Part shown: in pieces, positions 54,248 to 63,809 of the stretch | Layout: each line of letters opens with the position of its first letter | Numbering within the stretch: the stretch's first letter is position 1 | From: Actimicrobium sp047621345 | GTDB taxonomy: Bacteria; Pseudomonadota; Gammaproteobacteria; Burkholderiales; Burkholderiaceae_D | Length of the DNA: 64,000 bases | Direction of reading: 5' to 3' | Assembly: GCA_047621345.1 (NCBI GenBank) | Contig: JBLHLW010000001.1 | Coordinates: forward strand, 62,001-126,000 | Translations under genes and position numbers: made by a program | The notes under the pieces: model-generated | Databases searched by the model: none | What the model saw: only the letters and a program-made list of their open reading frames with translations | Told to the model about the DNA's origin: nothing

Positions 54248-55708
54248 ATGCGTCTTCTTCAAAAGGCACTCACATTCGATGATGTGCTGCTCGTCCCGGC
54301 TTATTCAAACATTCTCCCCAAAGATACCCTGCTGCAAACGCGCCTGTCGCGCAACATCATGCTCAATATTCCATTGCTCTCTGCAGCGATGGACACGGTG
54401 ACTGAATCCCGTTTGGCAATTGCGATGGCGCAAGAGGGTGGCATTGGCATCATCCACAAAAACCTGACCCCGCGCGAGCAGGCTCGGGAAGTCTCACGCG
54501 TCAAGCGATTCGAGTCCGGCGTGGTGCGCGACCCGATCACGATTCCGCCGAACATGAAAATTCGCGATGTGATTTCGTTGTCGGCGCAGCATGGCATCAG
54601 CGGATTTCCTGTCGTTGAAGGCAAGATGGTCATCGGTATCATCACCAATCGCGACTTGCGTTTCGAAGAGGAACTCGACGCAGAAGTCCGCGCCAAGATG
54701 ACCGTGCGTGAAAAGCTGGTCTTCGTCAAGGATGGTGCCGAACTGTCCGAAGCTAAACGGCTAATGAACAAGCACCGCCTTGAGCGCGTCCTGGTTGTCA
54801 ACGATGACTTCGAACTGCGCGGCCTGATCACCGTCAAGGACATCCAGAAATCGACCGAACACCCGTTTGCCTGCAAGGACGAGCATGGCAAATTGCGCGT
54901 CGGTGCCGCTGTCGGCGTCGGTGCGGACAATGACGAGCGGATCGAATTGCTCGCTGCCGCTGGCGTCGACGTCGTCGTCGTCGATACCGCGCACGGCCAT
55001 TCGCAAGGCGTGCTGGATCGCGTCAAATGGGTCAAGACCAATTTCCCGCATATCGATGTCATTGGCGGCAACATCGCCACGGCAGCAGCAGCAAAAGCGC
55101 TTGCCGATTATGGTGCCGATGGCGTCAAAGTAGGCATCGGTCCAGGTTCGATTTGCACCACGCGCATCGTCGCTGGTGTGGGCGTGCCGCAAATTTCCGC
55201 GATCTCGAATGTGGCACAGGCACTCAAAGGCACCGGCATTCCGTGTATCGCCGATGGCGGCATCCGCTTCTCGGGGGATATCTCGAAAGCGCTAGCGGCA
55301 GGTGCTTCCAGCGTCATGATGGGCAGTATGTTCGCTGGTACCGAAGAAGCACCGGGTGAAGTCATCCTGTTCCAGGGGCGCAGCTACAAGTCGTATCGCG
55401 GTATGGGCAGTATGGCTGCGATGGCCGACGGATCAGCGGATCGGTATTTTCAGGATGCTGGCAGCGGCAACGATAAATTCGTTCCCGAAGGAATCGAAGG
55501 CCGTGTCGCCTACAAGGGCAGTGTGCTGGCGATCTTGTATCAACTGGTCGGTGGCGTACGTTCGTCAATGGGCTACTGCGGTTGCGCCACGATCGAAGAG
55601 CTGCGCGAAAAAGCCGAGTTTGTCGAGATTACCTCGGCCGGCATGCGCGAGTCGCATGTGCACGATGTTCAGATCACCAAGGAAGCGCCGAACTATCGCG
55701 CTGATTAA
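54248..55708 (+). CDS. guaB: IMP dehydrogenase
   Basis: Oxidises IMP to XMP with NAD+, the committed step of GMP synthesis. The 486-residue protein has the (beta/alpha)8 barrel interrupted by two CBS domains (about residues 95-205); the catalytic cysteine is in GPGSICTTRIVAGVG (about 300-314), and the GGIRFSGDI and YRGMGSMAAM loops follow. It precedes guaA, giving a guaBA purine unit. Confidence 0.98.
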   Translation: MRLLQKALTFDDVLLVPAYSNILPKDTLLQTRLSRNIMLNIPLLSAAMDTVTESRLAIAMAQEGGIGIIHKNLTPREQAREVSRVKRFESGVVRDPITIPPNMKIRDVISLSAQHGISGFPVVEGKMVIGIITNRDLRFEEELDAEVRAKMTVREKLVFVKDGAELSEAKRLMNKHRLERVLVVNDDFELRGLITVKDIQKSTEHPFACKDEHGKLRVGAAVGVGADNDERIELLAAAGVDVVVVDTAHGHSQGVLDRVKWVKTNFPHIDVIGGNIATAAAAKALADYGADGVKVGIGPGSICTTRIVAGVGVPQISAISNVAQALKGTGIPCIADGGIRFSGDISKALAAGASSVMMGSMFAGTEEAPGEVILFQGRSYKSYRGMGSMAAMADGSADRYFQDAGSGNDKFVPEGIEGRVAYKGSVLAILYQLVGGVRSSMGYCGCATIEELREKAEFVEITSAGMRESHVHDVQITKEAPNYRAD

Positions 55709-55799
55709 ATGATCGTTGCTGTTGTCCGGCAGGGCTGGCGGTCTTCCGTGCAGCCCTGCTGACGTTTTATTGACCCGTATTTTTTATATCGACCACGCC

Positions 55800-57404
55800 A
55801 TGCATTCCAAAATTCTGATCCTCGATTTCGGCTCCCAGGTAACGCAGTTGATCGCGCGTCGCGTGCGCGACGCGGGCGTATTCTCCGAAGTCTTTCCGTA
55901 CGATGTGAGCGAAGAATTCGTCCGCAATTACGGTGCCGCTGGCGTCATTTTGTCGGGCGGTCCGAACTCGGTGATTGAAGGCGATACGCCACGTGTGCCG
56001 CAAGCCGTCTTTGAACTTGGCGTGCCGGTACTCGGTATTTGTTACGGCATGCAGGCGATGGCGGATCAGCTGGGTGGCAAGGTCGAAAACGGCACCCTGC
56101 GAGAATTTGGATATGCCGAAGTGCGTGCCCACGGCCACACCGCACTGCTCGATGGCATCAGCGATTTCACCACGGATCAAGGCCACGGCATGCTCAAGGT
56201 CTGGATGAGTCATGGCGACAAGGTGACCGAACTGCCGACCGGTTTCAAGCTGATGGCGTCGACCGAGAGCTGCCCCATTGCGGCGATTGCCGATGAAGCA
56301 CGGCACTTTTACGCAGTGCAATTTCATCCCGAGGTCACGCACACGCTCCAGGGCAAAGCAATTTTCAGTCGCTTCGTACATGAAATCTGTGGCTGCCAAT
56401 CCGATTGGAATATGCCTGACTACATCAATGAAGCAGTGGCATCCATCCGTGAGCAAGTTGGCAGCGACGAAGTCATCCTTGGTTTATCCGGTGGTGTCGA
56501 CAGCAGCGTCGCTGCAGCGCTGATCCACCGCGCCATCGGCGACCAACTGACCTGCGTATTCGTGGATCATGGCTTGCTGCGCCTCAATGAAGGCGACATG
56601 GTCATGGACATGTTCGCCAATAATCTCGGCGTCAAGGTTATCCGCATCGATGCCAGTGAGCAGTTCATGCACCACCTCGCCGGCGTCACTGATCCTGAAG
56701 CCAAGCGCAAGATCATCGGCCGCGAATTCGTCGAGGTGTTTCAAGTCGAATCAGGCAAGTTGAAAAATGCCAAATGGCTGGCGCAGGGCACGATTTATCC
56801 GGACGTCATTGAAAGCGCCGGCAAGGGTAAAAAAGGTCACACGATCAAGAGCCATCACAATGTGGGTGGCTTGCCCGACACGCTGAACCTGAAATTGCTC
56901 GAGCCATTGCGCGAACTGTTCAAGGATGAAGTGCGGGCTCTTGGCGTGGCGCTCGGCTTGCCGCCAACGATGGTGTACCGCCATCCTTTCCCGGGCCCGG
57001 GTCTGGGCGTGCGCATACTCGGTGAAGTCAAGAAGGAATACGCCGACATGCTGCGTAGCGCCGATGCGATCTTCATCGAGGAGCTGCGCGCGTGCACGCT
57101 CGACCTGCCGGCCGGGATCGATCAGCAAGGCATCGTCAAGAACTGGTACGAGGGTACCAGCCAGGCGTTTGCCGTATTCCTGCCGGTGAAGTCGGTCGGT
57201 GTGATGGGCGATGGCCGAACCTATGAATATGTGGTGGCGTTGCGTGCGGTGCAAACGCAGGATTTCATGACCGCACACTGGGCGCACTTGCCGCACGAAT
57301 TGCTGGGCCGGGTATCGAACCGGATCATCAATGAAGTGCGCGGCATTAACCGCGTGGTCTACGATATTTCGGGCAAGCCACCGGCGACGATTGAGTGGGA
57401 ATAA
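55800..57404 (+). CDS. guaA: GMP synthase (glutamine-hydrolysing)
   Basis: Converts XMP to GMP. The 534-residue protein has the class I glutamine amidotransferase domain (catalytic Cys in GICYGMQAMA, His/Glu in FHPEVTHT), the PP-loop ATP pyrophosphatase domain (GLSGGVDSSV, about residue 232) and the C-terminal dimerisation domain ending PPATIEWE. The ATG at 55800 (MHSKILILDFG) is the family start; the frame extends 28 codons upstream into the guaB spacer. Confidence 0.97.
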   Translation: MHSKILILDFGSQVTQLIARRVRDAGVFSEVFPYDVSEEFVRNYGAAGVILSGGPNSVIEGDTPRVPQAVFELGVPVLGICYGMQAMADQLGGKVENGTLREFGYAEVRAHGHTALLDGISDFTTDQGHGMLKVWMSHGDKVTELPTGFKLMASTESCPIAAIADEARHFYAVQFHPEVTHTLQGKAIFSRFVHEICGCQSDWNMPDYINEAVASIREQVGSDEVILGLSGGVDSSVAAALIHRAIGDQLTCVFVDHGLLRLNEGDMVMDMFANNLGVKVIRIDASEQFMHHLAGVTDPEAKRKIIGREFVEVFQVESGKLKNAKWLAQGTIYPDVIESAGKGKKGHTIKSHHNVGGLPDTLNLKLLEPLRELFKDEVRALGVALGLPPTMVYRHPFPGPGLGVRILGEVKKEYADMLRSADAIFIEELRACTLDLPAGIDQQGIVKNWYEGTSQAFAVFLPVKSVGVMGDGRTYEYVVALRAVQTQDFMTAHWAHLPHELLGRVSNRIINEVRGINRVVYDISGKPPATIEWE

Positions 57405-57441
57405 TGATAGAGATCGAAGCCAGTCAGCATTGAGTCTTCGG

Positions 57442-57466
57442 GCCCCTGATGTTTCAGGGGCTTTTT
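57442..57466 (+). terminator. Strong intrinsic terminator of guaBA
   Basis: GCCCCTGA/TCAGGGGC 8-bp stem (57442-57449 with 57454-57461), 4-base loop, followed by five T. It lies 37 bases after the guaA stop. Confidence 0.92.
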
Positions 57467-57510
57467 GCGTTTCGGGACCTGACGTCGCAAAAAGGAAAGG
57501 ACACATCACC

Positions 57511-58551
57511 ATGGTTACACTGACACCACCAACTGATCCGCAACTGCACACGCTGCTACGCGACCTCGGTGAACTGATCCGCCAGTCACGTCGGCAAGCG
57601 TTGCGCGCCGTTGATGCGATCCAGGTCCGGACATGCTGGCAGATGGGGCGGCACATTATCGAATTCGAGCAAGGTGGGCTGGAGCGAGCGGCTTATGGGC
57701 AGCGCTTGTTGCAGGAATTGGCAAAAGTATTGACGGCGGAGTTTGGTAGAGGGTTCGATGCATCGAACTTGCGCTACATGCGCTTGTTCTATCAAGCATT
57801 CCCAAAGTGTGACGCACTGCGTCACGAATTGAGCTGGACCCATTACCGCACACTGTTACGGGTCGACAGCGCGACTGCCCGCGACTGGTACATGAACGAA
57901 GCCGTTACGCAAAACTGGAGTACCCGTGCACTGGAACGACAGATCAGGACCTTGTATTACGAACGCTTGCTATCGAGTCAGGATCGCGCTGCTGTCGAGC
58001 AGGAAGCCGTGGCCAAGCTGGCTGGTCTCGATGCGTCTCCACGCGCCTTCGTGCGCGATCCGGTGGTACTGTAATTCCTCGGCTTGCCGAACGCAGGCAC
58101 GCTGCTGGAATCCGATCCCGAGCAGGCGCTGATGACGCAGTTGCAGGAGTTTCTGCTGGAGCTGGGCAAAGGCTTTGCCTTCGTCGCACGGCAGCAGCGT
58201 ATCAGTACCGAGAGCAAGGATTTCTTCATCGACCTGGTGTTCTACAACTTCCTGCTCAAGTGCTTCGTGATCTTTGATCTCAAGCGTGGCGAACTGACGC
58301 ATCAGGCCATCGGCCAGATGGACATGTACGTGCGGATGTATGACGAGCTCAAGCGTGGCCCGGATGATAATCCGACCGTCGGCATCATCCTGTGTACGCA
58401 GAAGGATGCGTCGGTGGTGCGCTACTCGGTGTTACAAGGAAACGAGCAATTGTTTGCCAGCAAATACAAACTGGTGCTGCCGAGCGAAGAAGAGTTACGC
58501 GCCGAGCTTGACCGCGAGCGTAGCGTCATTGATGACGGGCGCGCCAGCTAA
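57511..58551 (+). pseudogene. YhcG/DUF1016 PDDEXK nuclease gene, split by an in-frame stop
   Basis: The reading frame is continuous over 346 codons apart from one TAA at 58072-58074. The first part (188 residues) is the DUF1016 N-terminal domain (SRRQALRAVDAIQVRTCWQM, RFYQAFP-like LFYQAFPKCD, LSWTHYRTLLRV); the second part is the PDDEXK nuclease domain (FLGLPN, LELGKGFAFVARQQRI, FIDLVFYN, IFDLKRGEL). In relatives the junction reads VLEFLGLP; here GAA has become TAA, a single-base change. No frameshift is present, so the break looks recent, or the stop may be read through. Such proteins are linked to mobile DNA and restriction loci. AAGGA lies upstream of the ATG. Confidence 0.88.
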
Positions 58552-58697
58552 CATCAGTACGGATGATGCCTCGCTGCCCCCGTTCTGCGAAAGGCGATCT
58601 TAAGTGTTGTACTTGCCAGAATTGCCGTGCAATAAAAATGCTATTGATGTGTCCGTATTCATACGCGGTGCCTGCTTTACATGGTAATGTCCGGCCC

Positions 58698-59105
58698 ATG
58701 CGCACCTCCTCCCTGAAACATATCGCCGTGTTGTTGTTCGTCATTGTCATGACGAACCTCTGCGTCTGGAGTTTCAGTGCTGACAGGCTTGCGCACGAAC
58801 TTGAACATAATCACGTTGCGTTAGTAACTGCCGCGCATGCGCATGTTGACGCTGCCGGCGTTGAGCTTGAAGAACGCAGTTCCAGCTCTTACATCATTGA
58901 CAACGACAACGAGGCCCCATCCGGTTTCGTGGCGCATCAGGTATTGCATGCCGTCGATCACCTGCAATTTTTCCCTGATACTGCCCCGAGCAGGATGTTC
59001 CTCTCTGCCATGGTCAGTATCGCGCCACTGCACTTCACCGAGCAGGCGCTTCCTGCGCTGACCCGCGATCCGCTTTTCCGTCCGCCCCGTCACTTTTCAG
59101 CCTAA
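58698..59105 (+). CDS. Small membrane-anchored His-rich protein of metal efflux locus (CzcI-like)
   Basis: A 135-residue protein with an N-terminal membrane segment or uncleaved signal (about residues 8-26) and a periplasmic part rich in histidine (HELEHNHVALVTAAHAHVD near 34-52; HQVLHAVDHL near 85-95). The place at the head of a heavy-metal RND cluster and the His content suggest a metal-binding regulator or chaperone like CzcI, but similarity is not certain. The ATG at 58698 is chosen because the upstream part of the frame is not protein-like. Confidence 0.6.
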   Translation: MRTSSLKHIAVLLFVIVMTNLCVWSFSADRLAHELEHNHVALVTAAHAHVDAAGVELEERSSSSYIIDNDNEAPSGFVAHQVLHAVDHLQFFPDTAPSRMFLSAMVSIAPLHFTEQALPALTRDPLFRPPRHFSA

Positions 59106-59306
59106 CTCCGTCTGTACCTAGCCGCAGAGCCAGTCTCTGCTGGCTGATCCTGGTACACGTCGGGTTGATCGCCTGCTTTTTTTTCGGCAGCGGTACTGGC
59201 AATCTCTTTCTTCACAATCACTTCCATTGCCGCCGCGATCGGTACCGTTTGCGCGTTGCGCAACCTGATATCGGCAGCACCCGCTTGACCTCCTCCGGGA
59301 ACAATC

Positions 59307-60431
59307 ATGAAAAAAAGAATTCTCCTCTCGCCGCTGTGCATGAGTCTGTCCATCGCATTGACGCTGGGCTTGAGCAGCCACCTAATGGCAGCCGAGCGAC
59401 AAGCCATCTTCGCGGTCACGCAGCAGCAGATGCAGTCGCTGGCCATACGGACCGAGGCCTTGCAGCGCGATGCCGCGCCGGTCGTACTAAGCTTGCCCGC
59501 GCAGGTGACGGTACCGGCAAATCGACAGCAGATAATCAGCGCACCGCTGGCCGGTCTGGCCGTGCAATTGTTCGTGCAACCGAATCAAGCCGTGAAACAG
59601 GGCGCGCCGCTGCTGCGCATCGTCAGCCAGGAACTGGGGCCGTTGCAACTGCAATTGATGCAAGCCGATAGCCGAACCAAGTTGTCGCGCCTCGCTGCCC
59701 AGCGCGAACGCGCCTTGTTCGACGAGGGCATCATTGCGCGTCGCCGGGTGCAGGAAGCCGAAGCAGCGCTCGCCGATAACGAAGCCGTGCTGCGTCAGGC
59801 TCGAGCGGCGCTGGGTCTGGCTGGCATGTCGGCGCCATCGATCACGCGCGTCCTCGCGTCCGGCAAACTCGACGATGGCGTCACATTGCATGCGGCGCAA
59901 GCAGGCGTCGTCACCAGCATCGATGTCAAACCCGGGCAGCGCGTTGATCCCGCCATGGCGCTGTTGCAACTGGCACAAATCGATCGTCTGATACTGGAAA
60001 TTCAAGCGCCAGCCGCCGAGGCGAGCAATTGGCGTGTCGGCAGCAAGCTGACCTTGCTGGGTCGAACGGGCAATGCCAGCATCGCGAGCATCAGCCCGCT
60101 CGTGACACCCGACAGTCAGACCGTAGCGATCCGGGCCGAACTCGATGCCGGCAGCGACCTGCGGCCGGGCGAATTCATCATGGTGCAATTGCCACTGCCC
60201 GGCAACAAGGACAGTTGGGATGTGCCCTTGGCGGCACTGGCCCACGAGGGCGCTGGGGTCTATGTCTTTGTGCGTGGTGCCGATGGTTTTGAGGCGCGCA
60301 AGGTCAGGCAGATTAGCGCTGCCGGCCAGCGCGTGCGCATTGCCGGATCACTCAAGGCGGGCGAGTTGATCGCAGTCTCGGGCGTGGTCGCGCTCAAAGG
60401 GTCATGGCTGGGTGAAAAGGGAGGCGAATGA
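59307..60431 (+). CDS. Heavy-metal RND efflux periplasmic adaptor (CzcB/CusB-like)
   Basis: A 374-residue membrane fusion protein linking an inner-membrane RND pump to an outer-membrane channel. Signal peptide ends HLMAA-ER; the barrel-sandwich (lipoyl-like) halves are at VSAPLAG-type ISAPLAGLAV and LHAAQAGVVTSID, separated by a helical hairpin (about 105-165) and followed by beta-barrel and membrane-proximal domains. No histidine- or methionine-rich N-terminal extension is seen, so the metal is not revealed. It overlaps the pump gene by 4 bases. Confidence 0.9.
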   Translation: MKKRILLSPLCMSLSIALTLGLSSHLMAAERQAIFAVTQQQMQSLAIRTEALQRDAAPVVLSLPAQVTVPANRQQIISAPLAGLAVQLFVQPNQAVKQGAPLLRIVSQELGPLQLQLMQADSRTKLSRLAAQRERALFDEGIIARRRVQEAEAALADNEAVLRQARAALGLAGMSAPSITRVLASGKLDDGVTLHAAQAGVVTSIDVKPGQRVDPAMALLQLAQIDRLILEIQAPAAEASNWRVGSKLTLLGRTGNASIASISPLVTPDSQTVAIRAELDAGSDLRPGEFIMVQLPLPGNKDSWDVPLAALAHEGAGVYVFVRGADGFEARKVRQISAAGQRVRIAGSLKAGELIAVSGVVALKGSWLGEKGGE

Positions 60432-63400
60432 TGCTCGCCCGCTTGATCCAGTTTTGCTTATCCCAGCGTCTGTTCGTGCTGCTGGCTACGCTAATGGTCG
60501 GCGGTGCCGGCTGGTTTGCCTTCTTGCAATTGCCGATCGACGCCTTCCCGGATGTCTCGAGCACGCAGGTCAAGATCATCATGAAGGCGCCCGGCATGAC
60601 ACCGGAAGAAGTCGAAAGCCGCATCGCGGTGCCGATCGAAGTCGAAATGCTCGGCATCCCGAAGACTAAAATTTTACGGTCGGTCACCAAGTACGGGATG
60701 GCCGATGTCACCATTGATTTTCAGGATGGCACCGATATTTACTGGGCGCGCCAGCAAGTGAGCGAACGTCTGGGCGGCATCACCGACAGCCTGCCCAGCG
60801 GCATCAGTGGCGGCATGGCACCGATTACCACACCGTTGGGCGAGATGTTCATGTTCACCATCGATAGCGATCGCTTGTCGCTGGCAGAACGGCGTAGCTT
60901 GCTGGACTGGGTGATTCGCCCTGCGCTGCGCACCGTGCCCGGGGTGGCCGATGTGAATGCGCTGGGCGGCATGGTGCGCTCGTTCGAGGTCGTCCCCAAC
61001 GCGCTGGCGATGACGGCCAGCGGCGTCACCATGGCGCAGCTGCAGGAAGCAATCCGCGCCAACAATCGCAATGATGGTGCCGGCCGCCTCGGTGAAGGCG
61101 ACGAGGTCTTGCTGGTGCGTAGCGAAGGCAGTATCTCCAGCCTCGACGATTTGCGTGCTGTCGTGGTCAAGGTCAACAGTGGCGTCCCGGTACGCGTCGG
61201 TGCGCTCGCCGAAGTGCGCATTGGCGCATTGACCCGCTATGGCGTCGTCACGCAAAACGGCAAGAGCGAAGCCGTGCAGGGTCTGGTGTTGGGACTGGCC
61301 GGCGCGAATGCGCAGCAAGTCGTCGAGGGAGTGCGCAAGAAACTTGCTGACTTGAAGCCGACCTTGCCCGAAGGCGTCACGCTCAACGTGTTTTATGACC
61401 GCGCCGATCTGGTGTCGAAGGCGGTCGGTGCGGTCTCGAACGCACTGATGGAAGCCACGGTGATCGTCATCGTCCTGCTCGGCCTGTTCCTCGGCAATGT
61501 ACGCGCCGCGCTGACCGTAGCGCTGGTGTTGCCGCTGGCGGCGCTGATTACCTTTATTCTGATGCGCGGTTTTGGCATGTCGGCCAATCTGATGAGCCTG
61601 GGTGGATTGGCGATTGCGATCGGCATGCTGGTCGATGCCTCCATCGTTGTCGTGGAAAATATCGTGCAGCGATTGGCGCATGATCCGAGCGCCGGCAAAT
61701 TGCCACGCCTGCACCTCATTTATCGTGCCGTGCGCGAAGTCGCTGCGCCGGTGGCCTCCGGCATCCTGATCATCATCACGGTGTTTCTGCCCTTGCTCAC
61801 ACTGCAGGATCTCGAAGGCAAATTCTTTGCACCAGTGGCATTGACGATTGTCTTCGCACTGGCCGGGTCGCTGCTGCTGTCGCTGACCGCGATTCCGGTC
61901 TTTGCGTCGTACTTGCTGCGTGACGTCAAACATCAGGAGCCATGGCTGCCGCGCAAACTGCTGGCGTTGTACGCGCCGCTGCTGGCGTGGGTGTTACGCA
62001 GTCAGCGCTCGGTCGTCATCGGTGCCATCGTCATGCTGATCGGGGCGGGGGCGGTCTACACCCAGGTTGGCAAGACCTTCATGCCAACGATGGATGAGGG
62101 CGACCTGATCGTCGGTATCGAAAAGCTGCCGACCGTCAGTCTGGAGCAAAGCGCCGCGCTGGACCTGAAGATCCACCAGGCCTTGATGCGGGCATTGCCC
62201 GAAGTCACGGGCGTGGTGGCACGCGCCGGTGCCGACGAAATGGGGCTCGATCCGATGGGCTTGAACCAGACCGACACCTACCTGTTGATGACGCCACGCA
62301 GTCAGTGGCGCGTGAAAAACAAGGAGGCGATGATCGACGAAATCCGCAAGGTGCTCGATCCGCTGCCCGGCATCAAGTACAGCTTCACGCAACCGATCGA
62401 AATGCGGGTCAGCGAAATGATCATTGGCGTGCGCGGCGATATTGCCGTCAAAGTATTTGGTCCCGACCTTGGTCAGTTGAACAAGTACGCCGCTGAAGTC
62501 GAAGCGGTGCTCAAGACCATCCCCGGTAATCAGGATGTCTACACGGTCCAGAACGACGGCGTGCACTATCTACGCGTGGTGGTCGATCGCCTGCAGGCCG
62601 GTCGGCTCGGATTGACGATCGAGGAAATCCAGGATGCGCTGCGAGTGCAGATCGAAGGACTGCAGGCGGGCAGCGCCATCGAAGGCAACCGCCGCACGCC
62701 GATCGTTCTGCGCGCCACCGAATCGGTACGGTTGTCACCGACCGAATTTGCCGCCACCCGCATCACCGCCAGCGATGGTACCAGCGTGCCACTGACCAGC
62801 GTGGCCAGGCTGGAACGGGCGACCGGACCGGTCAAGATTGATCGCGAAATGGGCAGTCGCTACAGCGTCGTCATCGCCAATGTCAGCGGGCGCGATCTGG
62901 TCGGCTTCGTTCAGGAAGCCCAGGCCAGCGTGGCCAGCAAGCTCGCTTTGCCGACCGGTTATCGCATTAGCTGGGGTGGGCAATTCGAGAACCAGCAGCG
63001 TGCGGCCAAGCGTCTGAGCATCGTGGTGCCAGTCGCGCTCGGGCTGATTTTCATTGTGCTGTTTTCTACCTTTCGGTCGGTCCGCCAGTCGCTGCTGATT
63101 CTGGCGATCATTCCGTTTGCGCTGGTCGGCGGCATCGTCGCGTTATGGCTGACTGGCGAGTATCTGTCGGTACCGGCGTCGGTCGGCTTCATCGCGCTGC
63201 TCGGCATCACGGTCCTCAACGGTGTCGTGCTGGTCAGTTACTTCAACCAGTTGCGCGACGAAGGGATGGCGCTGCTCGACGTCGTCACGCAGGGCGCCCG
63301 CCGGCGCCTGCGTCCCGTGCTGATGACGGCATCGATTACCGCCTTCGGCCTGATCCCGCTGCTGTTCGCCACCGGCCCCGGCTCCGAAATCCAGCGACCG

Positions 63401-63514
63401 CTGGCCATCGTCGTCATCGGTGGCCTGGTCACGGCTACCGCACTGACGTTGATGCTGTTACCCATCCTTTATTTGCGCTTCGCGTTTGCGAAGCAGGAGC
63501 GTTCCGATGTCTGA
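60428..63514 (+). CDS. Heavy-metal efflux RND pump (CzcA/CusA family)
   Basis: A 1028-residue inner-membrane proton antiporter with 12 membrane helices and two large periplasmic loops. HME-family features include FPDVSSTQVKI near the N-terminus, the TM4 motif LAIAIGMLVDASIVVVEN and the periplasmic DEMGLDPMGLNQTD segment. The TM4 motif keeps one Asp and the Glu but lacks the first Asp of the DFG-x-x-VDG signature of Co/Zn/Cd pumps, and lacks the Met-rich signature of CusA as far as can be read. Metal specificity is open. Confidence 0.92.
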   Translation: MMLARLIQFCLSQRLFVLLATLMVGGAGWFAFLQLPIDAFPDVSSTQVKIIMKAPGMTPEEVESRIAVPIEVEMLGIPKTKILRSVTKYGMADVTIDFQDGTDIYWARQQVSERLGGITDSLPSGISGGMAPITTPLGEMFMFTIDSDRLSLAERRSLLDWVIRPALRTVPGVADVNALGGMVRSFEVVPNALAMTASGVTMAQLQEAIRANNRNDGAGRLGEGDEVLLVRSEGSISSLDDLRAVVVKVNSGVPVRVGALAEVRIGALTRYGVVTQNGKSEAVQGLVLGLAGANAQQVVEGVRKKLADLKPTLPEGVTLNVFYDRADLVSKAVGAVSNALMEATVIVIVLLGLFLGNVRAALTVALVLPLAALITFILMRGFGMSANLMSLGGLAIAIGMLVDASIVVVENIVQRLAHDPSAGKLPRLHLIYRAVREVAAPVASGILIIITVFLPLLTLQDLEGKFFAPVALTIVFALAGSLLLSLTAIPVFASYLLRDVKHQEPWLPRKLLALYAPLLAWVLRSQRSVVIGAIVMLIGAGAVYTQVGKTFMPTMDEGDLIVGIEKLPTVSLEQSAALDLKIHQALMRALPEVTGVVARAGADEMGLDPMGLNQTDTYLLMTPRSQWRVKNKEAMIDEIRKVLDPLPGIKYSFTQPIEMRVSEMIIGVRGDIAVKVFGPDLGQLNKYAAEVEAVLKTIPGNQDVYTVQNDGVHYLRVVVDRLQAGRLGLTIEEIQDALRVQIEGLQAGSAIEGNRRTPIVLRATESVRLSPTEFAATRITASDGTSVPLTSVARLERATGPVKIDREMGSRYSVVIANVSGRDLVGFVQEAQASVASKLALPTGYRISWGGQFENQQRAAKRLSIVVPVALGLIFIVLFSTFRSVRQSLLILAIIPFALVGGIVALWLTGEYLSVPASVGFIALLGITVLNGVVLVSYFNQLRDEGMALLDVVTQGARRRLRPVLMTASITAFGLIPLLFATGPGSEIQRPLAIVVIGGLVTATALTLMLLPILYLRFAFAKQERSDV

Positions 63515-63809
63515 CCTTTGCCTGACCTTGCTGTGCCCGCCCGCACTGGAAGAACGCGTACTCGATACGCTGTTGATGACTCCCGAAATTGTCCTCTTCA
63601 CCAGCAGTCGGGCCGCCGTCCATGGCGTGCATCCCGAACGTCTCAGTGCCAGTGAACAGGTGCTGGGTCTGGCCGTCATGACCCAGATCCAGGCGCTGCT
63701 GCACGAAGCCGACCGCACGCACTTACTGGCGTGTCTGGCAGGCAGTTTTGCCGGTACCGGCTTGCGCTATTGGCTCACACCGGTGACTGCAACAGGAGAA
63801 TTTTTATGA
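63507..63809 (+). CDS. DUF3240 family protein
   Basis: A 100-residue cytoplasmic protein of the small alpha/beta DUF3240 type often found inside czc-like efflux operons of betaproteobacteria, possibly a PII/CutA-like fold. The start at 63507 overlaps the pump stop by 8 bases; the stop overlaps the next ATG. Function unproven; a regulatory role on the pump is a guess from context. Confidence 0.75.
   Translation: MSDLCLTLLCPPALEERVLDTLLMTPEIVLFTSSRAAVHGVHPERLSASEQVLGLAVMTQIQALLHEADRTHLLACLAGSFAGTGLRYWLTPVTATGEFL

Noticed and set aside
59106..59306. Minus frame between the His-rich protein and the adaptor
   Set aside because: It runs into the antisense of the adaptor gene and has no recognisable domain or start signal.
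60674..61933. 419-codon minus frame opposite the RND pump, His/Gln/Arg-rich
   Set aside because: Antisense shadow of the pump; the His-rich composition comes from complementary codons.
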